This document shows, piece by piece, positions 44,406-52,271 of a stretch of 64,000 nucleotides of DNA (position 1 is its first letter; each line of letters begins with the position of its first letter). The notes under the pieces are model-generated. The model searched no databases. It worked only from the letters and a program-made list of their open reading frames with translations, and had not been told where the DNA came from. The translations under genes were made by a program, and so were the position numbers. The stretch is from NCBI GenBank assembly GCA_963835775.1, contig CAWIHB010000004.1, positions 682,001 to 746,000 on the forward strand. The letters are read 5' to 3'. This DNA is from Palsa-504 sp963835775. GTDB taxonomy: Bacteria; Actinomycetota; Actinomycetes; Streptosporangiales; Streptosporangiaceae.

Positions 44406-45398
44406 ATGAAGTTCAGCCGCGGCCTGGCCGGCATCGTCACTGCGGTCCTGCTCGGATCGGCAGCGGTCCCGCTGCTAGGCCCGCAGGCCAGCGCCGCGAC
44501 CAGCACAACCGCGACCAGCACAACCGCGACCAGCACAACCGCGACCTCCTCGGCCGCGACCGCCGCGGCCAGCTGCCGGTCACCGGCCCATCCGGCGCTG
44601 GCCGCACGGCTGGCCCGCGACATCGACCGGGCGCTGCGCGGCCGGGTCTCCACCGTCGCGGTTGGGGTCGATGATCCCGGCCAGGACGTGCAGTGCTGGC
44701 TGGACAGCTCGGCGCACTTCGACTCGGCCAGCGTGGTCAAGGTGATCATCCTTGGCGCCCTGCTCCGCCTGACTCAGGATCAGCACCGGCATCTGACCGG
44801 GACCGAGGCCGCCCTGGCCACGGAGATGATCACCGAGTCGGACAACGACGCCGCTTCCGCGCTGTGGGCCGAGCTTGGCCACCGGTACCTCCAGCACTTC
44901 CTGAACCTGGCCCAGCTGAACCGCACCTACCTGGATCCCGGCCCGGCCTGGGGGCTGACCCAGATCACCGCCTACGACGAGGTGCTGCTGCTGCGGCTGC
45001 TGCTGAACCAGAACCGGGTGCTCGATACCGCCTCCCGCGACTACGCGCTCGGCCTGATGGCCCGGGTCATCCCCTCCCAGCGGTGGGGTGTCCCGGCCGG
45101 CGTTCCGCGCAGCCTCACCGTGCATGTCAAGAACGGCTGGCTGCCGCTGTACCCGTACGGCTGGCGGATCAACAGCATCGGCTGCTTCACCGGCCGCGGC
45201 GTCAGTTACAGCGTCGTGGTGCTGACCCAGGACAACCCGACCATGACCTACGGGATAGACACCGTTCAGGCCGTCGCCTGGGCCGTCAACCGCGACCTGA
45301 ACCCCGGGACGGCGTCGGTCGTGCCGGCCTCGGCGGCTTCGGGGTCGTGGGGCACGCCCGACGAGTCCCTCCCCGCGGCGCCGGCCGGCTCCGGCTGA
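44406..45398 (+). CDS. Secreted beta-lactamase-like serine hydrolase
   Basis: Class-A-beta-lactamase-fold protein of 330 residues with a Sec signal peptide (LAGIVTAVLLGSAAVPLLG..ASA). The SxxK nucleophile is in FDSASVVKV, the SDN motif in ITESDNDAASALW, and the third motif KTG is replaced by VKNGWLPLY. This pattern fits secreted penicillin-binding-like or beta-lactamase-related hydrolases rather than a proven lactamase. Directly after the signal a linker is encoded by three GCGACCAGCACAACC repeats (44496-44540), giving Thr-Ser-Thr-Thr-Ala repeats. ATG 44406 follows GGGGAGGA. Confidence 0.88.
   Translation: MKFSRGLAGIVTAVLLGSAAVPLLGPQASAATSTTATSTTATSTTATSSAATAAASCRSPAHPALAARLARDIDRALRGRVSTVAVGVDDPGQDVQCWLDSSAHFDSASVVKVIILGALLRLTQDQHRHLTGTEAALATEMITESDNDAASALWAELGHRYLQHFLNLAQLNRTYLDPGPAWGLTQITAYDEVLLLRLLLNQNRVLDTASRDYALGLMARVIPSQRWGVPAGVPRSLTVHVKNGWLPLYPYGWRINSIGCFTGRGVSYSVVVLTQDNPTMTYGIDTVQAVAWAVNRDLNPGTASVVPASAASGSWGTPDESLPAAPAGSG
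44496..44540. repeat. 15-bp tandem repeat, three copies, encoding a Thr/Ser-rich linker
   Basis: Three perfect copies of GCGACCAGCACAACC just after the signal-peptide region of the beta-lactamase-like gene. The product segment is a likely O-glycosylatable or flexible linker. Confidence 0.9.
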
Positions 45399-45405
45399 CC
45401 CGTAT

Positions 45406-45487
45406 TATCCGGTCCCGTGCTATCCAGTCCCGTACTATCCGGTCTCGTGCTATCCGGTCCCGTGCTATCCAGTCCCGTGTTATCCAG
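45406..45487. repeat. 15-bp tandem repeat between convergent genes
   Basis: Five copies of TATCCGGTCCCGTGC (with A/G and C/T variants) at 45406, 45421, 45436, 45451 and 45466, and a partial sixth to 45487. The array starts eight bases after the hydrolase stop and includes the stop codon of the convergent MmcQ gene (TTA at 45480). Confidence 0.92.
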
Positions 45488-45902
45488 CGGAGTGCTCGCT
45501 GAGCCAGGTCGCCGCCCGCCGGGCCGACGCCCGGGCCAGCCAGGCGTCCTGGACCACCTCGGTCAGTTCCTGCAGGGTGAGCTCGCCGATCCGGCTGCCA
45601 CGGATCAGCACCGACGGATGGCCGTCGAAGTGCGGGGTGGTGAAGAACGGCGAGCGCTCGTCCTGCACCAGGGCCTGCTTGTCTGCCTCGGAACCTACCC
45701 AGAACATGATCACATCCGGGTAGCGCTCCCCGGTGCCTGGATCGGCGGCGTCCGGCCTGGAGGTGCGGAAGAAGACGAAGGACCTGCCGCCCACCTGGTA
45801 GACCGGATTGCCGCTCGGTCCCTGCCACACCGTGACGTGCGGCATGGCCATGGCCAGCTCATGGACGTCCGCGACCCGGGCCCGGCGCGCTCTGGCTGCC
45901 AT
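45480..45902 (-). CDS. MmcQ/YjbR-family protein
   Basis: Double-wing-fold protein of 140 residues. Typical features are the N-terminal ELAMAMPHVTVWQGPSGNPVYQVGGRSFVFFRT and the C-terminal LTEVVQDAWLARASARRAATWLSE. The family is often called DNA-binding because of its fold, but its function is not established. Its last codons lie in the 15-bp repeat array, so the C-terminus may vary between strains. Confidence 0.87.
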   Translation of the reverse strand: MAARARRARVADVHELAMAMPHVTVWQGPSGNPVYQVGGRSFVFFRTSRPDAADPGTGERYPDVIMFWVGSEADKQALVQDERSPFFTTPHFDGHPSVLIRGSRIGELTLQELTEVVQDAWLARASARRAATWLSEHSAG

Positions 45903-46275
45903 GACAGCAGCCTAGAGGGCCCGGATCACCCCGGCTGGCCGTCAGGCTGACCTGCGCGTGCTCATCGGACAGCGCCGTCACCCGGGCCCCCGCGCCCCGA
46001 GGACCTGGAGGCCGAGGTACTCAGCCAGGCCGGGGTCCTGGCCGGCGTCAGCCTGCCGCTGGGCCGCCCGGACGAGGCCTGGGGCTGGCCTGTCTATCCG
46101 CCAGAGACTGGACGGCTCAGGGATACGTGGGCACCGGGAAGCCCGGGAGCGCTGCCGGGTACCTGAACGACCCGGACGGGGTGGATCTCGTCCCGCCCGA
46201 TTCGGTGCTGGTCACGCACGCCGCCACTATGGGTGAACCGTGACCAGCTGATTCACTTGCCTTCGGAGGAATGCC
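45903..46275. other. Gap without a supported gene; possible relics
   Basis: About 370 bp with no family hit I can defend. A plus-strand frame ending at the TGA of 46241-46243 (segment GYLNDPDGVDLVPPDSVLVT) looks protein-like and may be the tail of a lost gene; its upstream part is out of frame. The Shine-Dalgarno for the next gene (GGAGGAATGCC) starts at 46266. Confidence 0.4.
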
Positions 46276-47295
46276 ATGCGAGCGGTCTGGATCACCGGGG
46301 CTGGCGGGCCGGGAGCGCTTGAGGTTCGGGAAACAGCCGATCCCCAGCCGGGCCCGGGACAGGTGCGCATCAGGGTACAAGCAGCCGGGCTCGGCTTTGG
46401 CGAAGTCATGGCCGCCCAGGGACTGTATCCCGACGCCCCCAAGACGCCGTGCGTGGTGGGCTACGAGGTGGCAGGCGTGGTAGACGCGCTCGGCGATGGT
46501 GCGGAGGACCACCCAGTGGGCACCCGGGTGCTGGCTCTGACCCATTTCGGCGGCCACGCGGACGTGGTCTGCGTGCCCGCGGAGCAGGTCTTCGCGATCC
46601 CGGGCGAGAAGAGCTTTGAGGAGGCGGCCGCGCTCCCGGTCAACTACCTCACCGCGTACCACCTGCTGTTCCGTGCCGCTGGCGTCCGGCCTGGCGAGCG
46701 GGTGCTGGTGCATATGGCCGCCGGGGGGACCGGGCTGGCGGTACTGCAACTGTGCCGCACGGTAGGCGACGTGGAGGTTTTCGGCACCGCCTCGGCAGCC
46801 AAGCACGAGACGCTGCGGGCCGAGGGCTGCGCCCACCCAATCGATTACCACGCCGTTGACTATGCCGCCGAGGTCCGCCGGCTGACCGGTGGCCAGGGCG
46901 TAGACGTGGTGCTGGACCCCCTGGGCGGCAAGGACTCGCGAAAGGGAATGAAGCTGCTGCGCCCATGCGGCCGGCTGGTCGCGTACGGATTCGCCAACCT
47001 GGCCAGCGGGCCGCGACGCCGCCCCGCGCATGTCCTGTCCCAGGTCGCGGGCATCCCGCTGCTGACTCCACTCCAGCTGATGAACCACAACCGGTCCGTC
47101 AGCGGCGTCAACATCGGCCGGCTGTGGAGCGAGATCGCGATCCTGCGTGAGGAATTCCAGGCCGTTCTCGAGCTCTGGGCCGCTGGCCGGATCGAGCCGC
47201 GGATCGACCGGTCCTACCCTTTCGCCGAAGCCGCCGCCGCCCACCGCCGGATCCTGCAGCGGCAGAATACTGGCAAGATCGTGCTCATACCCTGA
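46276..47295 (+). CDS. Zinc-free quinone oxidoreductase (MDR family)
   Basis: NADPH-dependent medium-chain dehydrogenase/reductase of 339 residues, resembling quinone oxidoreductase and synaptic-vesicle VAT1-like proteins. Seen are the N-terminal GroES-like domain (GLGFGEVMAAQGLYP, VGYEVAGVVDALG), EEAAALPVNYLTAYHLLF, the nucleotide loop HMAAGGTGLAVLQL and VVLDPLGGKDSRKGMKLLRPCGRLVAYG. Zinc-ligand residues of alcohol dehydrogenases are absent. ATG 46276 follows GGAGGAA. It may be co-transcribed with the DUF5995 gene 64 bp downstream. Confidence 0.92.
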   Translation: MRAVWITGAGGPGALEVRETADPQPGPGQVRIRVQAAGLGFGEVMAAQGLYPDAPKTPCVVGYEVAGVVDALGDGAEDHPVGTRVLALTHFGGHADVVCVPAEQVFAIPGEKSFEEAAALPVNYLTAYHLLFRAAGVRPGERVLVHMAAGGTGLAVLQLCRTVGDVEVFGTASAAKHETLRAEGCAHPIDYHAVDYAAEVRRLTGGQGVDVVLDPLGGKDSRKGMKLLRPCGRLVAYGFANLASGPRRRPAHVLSQVAGIPLLTPLQLMNHNRSVSGVNIGRLWSEIAILREEFQAVLELWAAGRIEPRIDRSYPFAEAAAAHRRILQRQNTGKIVLIP

Positions 47296-47359
47296 AGCCG
47301 CTCGCCACGGCATCGCGGAGTGACGCCTCGCGGAGAGCGGCATCAGCGACAATGGCCGG

Positions 47360-48115
47360 ATGATCGACGAACTGATCGGCCGGATGGCGGCCCTGCTCGA
47401 GCCGCTGCAGGCCACCGGCGATCCGCGGCGGTACTTCCACGCGACCTACCAGCGCACCACGATCGCGGTCGCCGAGGAACTCAAGCGGGGTGGCTTCGTC
47501 GACCCCGAGTGGGTCGAACGGTGGGACGTCGCCTTCGCCGACCTCTACCTCGATGCGCTTCAGGCTGCGCTGGCCGGAGGTGAGCCCACCCGCCCCTGGG
47601 CGATCGCGTTCGGTGCCGCCGCCGATCTGCCCGCGCTCCGCCACGTGCTGCTCGGCATGAACGCCCACATCAACTACGACCTGCCCCAAGCCCTGGTGGC
47701 GGTGATCACCGATGAGGAGTTCGACGATCCGGCGGTAATGGCTCGTCGGCAAGCCGACCACCGGGCCATCGACCAGGTCCTGGCCGCCCGGGTCGGGGCC
47801 GAGGATGACGAGCTGACCAGCATCTCGGGGCCGGGCAGCCTGCTGGACCGGCTGCTGCGGCCGTTCAACCGGCTTGGCACGCAGCGCTTCCTGCGCGAGG
47901 CCCGGGAGAAGGTATGGGCCAACGCGATCGCGGTCAGCCGCGCCCGCCGCCAGGGCCCGCTGGCTTGTCAGACGGTCCTGGCCCGGCTCGAGGAGCTGAG
48001 CGCGGCCAAGGTCACGGCCCTGCAGGAGCCCGGCCCGGTTCTGCTCAAGCTGGCTGCCACCGGCTTCGGCGTCCGGTTGCCCCCAGTCTGCCCGCCTCCA
48101 GACCTACCGCGCTGA
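47360..48115 (+). CDS. DUF5995 family protein
   Basis: Helical protein of 251 residues. The family signature is the central LLGMNAHINYDLPQALVAV, preceded by RRYFHATYQRTTIAVAEEL and WVERWDVAFADLYLDAL. Histidines in these helices could bind a metal or heme, but no function is known. It ends with a Pro-rich tail. Common in actinobacteria, usually as a stand-alone gene. Confidence 0.85.
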   Translation: MIDELIGRMAALLEPLQATGDPRRYFHATYQRTTIAVAEELKRGGFVDPEWVERWDVAFADLYLDALQAALAGGEPTRPWAIAFGAAADLPALRHVLLGMNAHINYDLPQALVAVITDEEFDDPAVMARRQADHRAIDQVLAARVGAEDDELTSISGPGSLLDRLLRPFNRLGTQRFLREAREKVWANAIAVSRARRQGPLACQTVLARLEELSAAKVTALQEPGPVLLKLAATGFGVRLPPVCPPPDLPR

Positions 48116-48189
48116 CGTCCCAGCCCGGCGCTCCCTGGCTCTTGACCGTGGCTTCGGTGCGGGGCCGCTGGATGAAACCCGGTCGGCCG

Positions 48190-48268
48190 GCGGGGCAAAC
48201 CAGGCCGTCCACGTGGGCGGCAGCGAAGTTGGCCATGGAGCGCTCGAGCAGCGACCAGATGCCCTCGA
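48190..48268 (-). pseudogene. Remnant of an IS630-type transposase
   Basis: The minus-strand frame reads EVEGIWSLLERSMANFAAAH then VDGLV, which is the well-known C-terminal block of IS630-family DDE transposases around the last acidic residue. The frame has a stop just upstream and loses similarity after Val, so only about 26 codons are left between the DUF5995 and HNH genes. Confidence 0.6.
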
Positions 48269-48284
48269 CCTCGCCGTGAGGGCT

Positions 48285-49961
48285 TCAGCCGGGGATGGCC
48301 TGGATGACGCGGTACGAGCCACGGGAGTGCTCGTCGAGGTACCGGCGGATCCGGTTCTCCCAGTCTTCCGGCTCGTAGACCGTGACCTGGTCCTCGGCTT
48401 TGGACTCACCGTCTTGACGCAGGCTCCGCCGTTCCTGCTCGGTGTGGGCGTTGGCGAAGCAGACGTGGATGGCGTAGTCCAGGTCCAGCCGTTCGCCGTA
48501 CCAGGGCGGGATGATCGTCTCGGGGGTGATGTCCGCGTCGTGGCAGTCCTCGATCGCTCCGTCCGCCTGTGCCAGCTGCGGGCACGACGGGATGGCCGTA
48601 CCGTTGGAGCAGTAGAACATGAAGGTCCCGTCGCGGGCGGCGGCGATCAGGTAGCTGCGCTCGTGGACCAGCAGGTGGTGGCGTTTGCACAGGCTGACCA
48701 GGTTGTCCAGGCTGGTCCGGCCGCCGTTGGACCAGTACTGGATGTGGTGCAGGTCCGCCCGGCGGGATTCGCAGCCCGGGAACCGGCACCGGCACGCGTC
48801 CCGCTCCCGGGCCGCCCGGCGCAGCGCCGCGCTGGGCCGGCGTCGGCGGCGGCCCAGATCCAGCAGTTTCCCGGCGCTGTCGTGCAGCATCCAGCTCCAG
48901 GCCGAGGAGCAGGCGATCATCTGCGCGGTGGTCACGCTGATCGCCGGGCCGTCCTCCACATGGCAGCGGGCCGGGTCGGCGGGGTGGCCCGGCGGCTGCG
49001 GCGACGCGCCGGGCGTTTCCGCGGAAACTACGTCCCCGCTGTCGGCGGCCGGACCAGCAGCCGGAGGGCTGGCGGGGGTGATGGCGGCGGTGCCGACGTG
49101 CACGACGACCTGGTACACCTCCGGATCATCGGCGCCGGCCACCTTCCCGGCCAGGAACGTCTCGGCGATCACCAGCAGCGCGTCGGCCAGACTCGCAGAA
49201 GTAGGCGGCTGCGGCTGGCCAGCGCCCGGAGCCTGATCCCCAGCCGGCGTTTCCGCGGAAACGCCGGCCTGCTGGGCCGTTTGCAGATGCTCCTGGTCGG
49301 CTGGATCCGGGTGCTCCTGGTCGGCCGCATGAGGGTGCTCCAGGTCCCCGGCGGCCGCGCGCAGCGCCTTGAGCAGGACAGCACCCTGAAGCGGCGGTAG
49401 CCGGAACGTCCCGGCCAGCGACCCGTCGTCCTCGAACCGCCACGCCAACCGGCGCCGGACCCGCGCGGCGGCGTCATCGGCCGAGCTGACCTGCCGGTGG
49501 GCTCGGGCGAACCGCTCCAGCTGGTTGCCCGTCATCGGCCCGGCGATCTCGGCCAGCCCTGCCTCGGTCTGGGAGGTGGCGATCCGGGTCAGCGCCCGCA
49601 CCTTCGCATACGACAGCCGCCCCGCGGCGAACTCCCCCCGGATGACCGGCAGGTCCCGCAAGGCCCGGGCCACCCGCACATGCTCCCGGGCGGTTCCGGA
49701 AGACATCTGGCACTTCCACGACAGCCACGCCGCGCAGCTGTTCATCTCCCACGACGCCCAGCCGCGGCGAGCGTCGAAGTCACCCAGCAGCACCAGGAAC
49801 CGGCAGGTGGTCGCGGCCAGGTGGCCGGCCAGCTCGCAGATCTGAGCCTCGAGCCGCTCCAGCAGCACCGTACCGTCAGGGATCGGGCATGAGTCGCCGG
49901 GGACGGAGCCCGCCACGTTATGATCGAACACGTATTTGACGATAGCATTAGGGTCCGACAA
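48285..49961 (-). CDS. DUF222-HNH endonuclease family protein
   Basis: Large actinobacterial HNH protein, about 558 residues. An N-terminal DUF222 helical domain (VLLERLEAQICELAGHLAATTCRFLVLL to about residue 320) precedes the HNH nuclease: CRFPGCESRRADLHHIQYWSNGGRTSLDNLVSLCKRHHLLVHE, with the HH, N and H catalytic residues. This class is abundant in mycolata and relatives, often in many copies, sometimes linked to mobile introns or self-splicing elements; its role is unclear. The start is uncertain (TTG 49961 or GTG 49931); an upstream frame to 50081 would overlap the hydrolase gene. A central repeat-like segment EHPDPADQEH suggests local duplication. Confidence 0.88.
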   Translation of the reverse strand: MSDPNAIVKYVFDHNVAGSVPGDSCPIPDGTVLLERLEAQICELAGHLAATTCRFLVLLGDFDARRGWASWEMNSCAAWLSWKCQMSSGTAREHVRVARALRDLPVIRGEFAAGRLSYAKVRALTRIATSQTEAGLAEIAGPMTGNQLERFARAHRQVSSADDAAARVRRRLAWRFEDDGSLAGTFRLPPLQGAVLLKALRAAAGDLEHPHAADQEHPDPADQEHLQTAQQAGVSAETPAGDQAPGAGQPQPPTSASLADALLVIAETFLAGKVAGADDPEVYQVVVHVGTAAITPASPPAAGPAADSGDVVSAETPGASPQPPGHPADPARCHVEDGPAISVTTAQMIACSSAWSWMLHDSAGKLLDLGRRRRRPSAALRRAARERDACRCRFPGCESRRADLHHIQYWSNGGRTSLDNLVSLCKRHHLLVHERSYLIAAARDGTFMFYCSNGTAIPSCPQLAQADGAIEDCHDADITPETIIPPWYGERLDLDYAIHVCFANAHTEQERRSLRQDGESKAEDQVTVYEPEDWENRIRRYLDEHSRGSYRVIQAIPG

Positions 49962-50007
49962 AACCCCCGAGCCGAGAGGCGGTGCGGCGAGCACGCACCA
50001 GGGTTCG

Positions 50008-50703
50008 TCAGGCCCAAAGACCTGCCAGACCAGCCAGCCAGCCGAGCACCGCCGCGGCGAACTCCTCTGGCCGGTCGGCATGCACGTTATGGCCGGCGTC
50101 GATGGTGACCAGCTCGCCGCGCGGGATGCGGTCGGCCGCCTCGGCCAGCTTGTCCTGGCTGACGTGGCTTTTCTGGCCGCCGCCGACCAGCAGGGTCGGC
50201 GCGGTGATCGCGGCCAGTCCCGCCCAGGCCGACGGGTCGCCCGCGTTGACCGCGCCGATGATGGCCGGCACGACCGGCCAGTCGAGGTCCAGCGGCCCGT
50301 CGGGGCGGTCGGGGACGGCCCGGTCCCGCGGATACGGCGGCGTGGCGTCCTCGACCACCAGCCGCGCCACCCGCTCCGGCTGCTGCATGGCGGCCAGCAG
50401 GGCCACCGCGCCGCCCATAGAGTGGCCGATCAGCGTGACCGGCGCCAGGCCGAGCCCGTCCAGGACCGCCACCACGTCGTCGCACATGAGCTGGAACGAG
50501 TACGCCCCCGGCCAGTCGCTGTCACCGTGGCCGCGCATATCCAGGGCGAGCACTCGGAAGCGCGCCGCGAACTGCGGGATCACCGGCTGCCAGCTGGCCG
50601 CACGCTCGCCCAGGCCATGCAGCAGCACCATCGGCGGGGCGCCGGGGTCCCCGCTGGCCTGGCAGGCTAGGCTGACGCCGCCGTTGGCGGTGATCCGCTC
50701 CAC
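50008..50703 (-). CDS. Alpha/beta hydrolase
   Basis: Hydrolase of 231 residues. The oxyanion region MVLLHGLGERAASWQPVIP, the nucleophile elbow LIGHSMGGAVAL (Ser nucleophile), ITAPTLLVGGG preceding the acid and AGHNVHADRPEEF with the catalytic His are present. Length and lid size fit small esterase/C-C hydrolase members. The substrate is unknown. It is followed by the DUF222-HNH gene and preceded, 21 bp away, by the aldolase-like gene, which suggests shared transcription. Confidence 0.92.
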   Translation of the reverse strand: MERITANGGVSLACQASGDPGAPPMVLLHGLGERAASWQPVIPQFAARFRVLALDMRGHGDSDWPGAYSFQLMCDDVVAVLDGLGLAPVTLIGHSMGGAVALLAAMQQPERVARLVVEDATPPYPRDRAVPDRPDGPLDLDWPVVPAIIGAVNAGDPSAWAGLAAITAPTLLVGGGQKSHVSQDKLAEAADRIPRGELVTIDAGHNVHADRPEEFAAAVLGWLAGLAGLWA

Positions 50704-50724
50704 CCTTCCGAAGATACGCCGCGG

Positions 50725-51609
50725 TCACAGCAGGCTGACGGCGATGTCCACCGCGGCAGCCACGTCGTCGTCGGCCGGGTACAGCAGGGAGCGGCCGGCT
50801 ACCAGGCCCTTGACGTTCGGCAGCCGCAGCGCCTTGCGCCAGCCTGCGTACGCGGACTCGGGATCGTCGGCTACCTCGCCGCCCAGCAGCAGGGCCGGCA
50901 GCGTGGATGCGGCCATGACCCGTTCCATGTCCGGCACCACCGGGACCTTCAGCCAGCTGTAGGCCGACGTGGTACCCAGGCCCGAGGCCACGGCGATGGC
51001 CCGCATCATCGCCTCGGGGGACAGGTCGTTGCGGACCCGGCCGTCGACCCGGTGCGAGATGAACGGCTCGATCATCGCGACCAGCCGCCGGGAGGCCAGA
51101 TCGGTCACTGCGTGCGCGCACGCCTGCAGGGTGGCTGCCGACGCCGGGTCATCAGGGTCGATGCGTATCAGCATCTTGCCGCCGTCGAACCCCATCCGGG
51201 CGATCGCGGCCGCGTCGTAGCCGGTGAACCGGTCGTCGATCTCGAAGACCGTGTCGGCCAGGCCGCCCCGGTTCATCGAGCCGATCACGATCTTGCCGTC
51301 GAGCGCGCCGAGCAGCAGCAGGTCCTCGAGCACATCAGCGGAGCCGAGCACGCCGTCCACGCCCGGCCGGGCCAGCGCCACGCACAGCCGCTCGAGCAGG
51401 CCGGTCCGATCGGCCATGGCCACCTGCAGCCGCCCGGCCCGCAGTGAGCCGCGCGCCGGATGGTCGGCGGCGATCAGCACCAGGGTGCCGCCCGGGCCGA
51501 GCAGGGCCGGAGCCCAGGGGGGCCGCGGCCGCCTGGCCGCGGTCTCCGCCACCAGCTCCGGGTGCCTGGCGCGCGTCTCGATGACCTCGGCCAGCCGGTC
51601 AGCGAACAC
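50725..51609 (-). CDS. Cgl0159-like (beta/alpha)8 aldolase, inositol-catabolism type
   Basis: Class I aldolase-like barrel of 294 residues. Shown by LVLIAADHPARGSL, GSMNRGGLADTVFEIDDRFTGYD, GGKMLIRIDPDDPASAATL, the Schiff-base-type Lys region SAYSWLKVPVVPDMERVM and KGLVAGRSLLYPADDDV. The family is named after a Corynebacterium protein and typically lies in myo-inositol clusters, where it may cleave the 2-deoxy-5-keto-gluconate-6-phosphate product. Here the iolC, iolB and iolD genes lie 4-9 kb to the right, and the gene next door is a decayed permease that could once have served the same pathway. Confidence 0.82.
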   Translation of the reverse strand: MFADRLAEVIETRARHPELVAETAARRPRPPWAPALLGPGGTLVLIAADHPARGSLRAGRLQVAMADRTGLLERLCVALARPGVDGVLGSADVLEDLLLLGALDGKIVIGSMNRGGLADTVFEIDDRFTGYDAAAIARMGFDGGKMLIRIDPDDPASAATLQACAHAVTDLASRRLVAMIEPFISHRVDGRVRNDLSPEAMMRAIAVASGLGTTSAYSWLKVPVVPDMERVMAASTLPALLLGGEVADDPESAYAGWRKALRLPNVKGLVAGRSLLYPADDDVAAAVDIAVSLL

Positions 51610-51621
51610 GACGGCCTCCGG

Positions 51622-52033
51622 TCATGGCCTGCTTCCGTCCTCTTCCGGCTGCAGCTCGGACAGCAGCTCCTCGACCGGGTCGGCCGGCTGCCACCGAGCC
51701 GGCCACCGGGGATACGATGCGGGACAGGTAGACGTACTCACCGCCCGCCCTCGGCACGGCCCGCAGCAGGTACCGGTAGGCGAACATGGCCACCAGCCAG
51801 ATGATCGCGCCCGCCACCAGCGGCAGGTACATGTCGGACTTGGTGAAGTCCGTCAGCCCGGCGTTGAAGTTGATGAACGTGTTGACCACGGCCACCGAGG
51901 CCAGCGAGATCCCGGTCGCCGCGGGGATCCCCAGCTCACGGACCAGGCCTGACGTCTGCCGGACGAACAGGCGGGTGGGCTGGGTGCCGACCTTGGCCGC
52001 TCCCGCCGGAACCGATGCTTCACTACTAGTCAC
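51622..52033 (-). pseudogene. Amino-acid/APC-family permease with a large internal deletion
   Basis: GTG 52033 begins a normal APC permease start: cytosolic tail, RLFVRQTSGLVRELGIPAATG and two helices (ISLASVAVVNTFINFNAGL, LPLVAGAIIWLVAMFAYRYLL) followed by PRAGGEYVYLSRIVSP. After VAGS the remaining ten or so helices are gone; the sequence jumps, out of frame, to what looks like the C-terminal tail of the same protein (QPADPVEELLSELQPEEDGS, stop at 51622). Frame-faithful reading gives an Arg-rich tail ending at 51599. The gene cannot make a working transporter. Confidence 0.82.
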
Positions 52034-52170
52034 TGGGTTACCTCCAGCCGCAGCATCACCAGGGCAAGGAACACGAAAACGGCCAGCAGGATGCTCTACC
52101 AGCCCAGACGGCTCCTCAGGCTGACCTCATGGTCAGGCCAGGACAAGAGATTGTCAATATCTATGGACAT
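52030..52170 (-). pseudogene. Small membrane partner protein with a premature amber codon
   Basis: From ATG 52170 the frame reads MSIDIDNLLSWPDHEV then SLRSRLGW, then TAG at 52096-52098, then SILLAVFVFLALVMLRLEV and a final TGA that overlaps the permease GTG (GTGA). One base change (Tyr codon TAC/TAT to TAG) would explain the stop; repaired, it is a 46-residue one-helix protein translationally coupled to the permease. Confidence 0.7.
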
Positions 52171-52271
52171 ACTGAAATGCTGACAGCCGTACACGGCCAC
52201 CGGCCCGCGCCCGTCGGCGGGCCATGTACTATGGGCTGTAGTAGCTGTGGCGAGCTGAACGGGGCGCGACA

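Noticed and set aside
37540..45487. CRISPR array
   Set aside because: The repeats are direct 13-15 bp tandems without spacers, mostly coding, and no cas gene is present.
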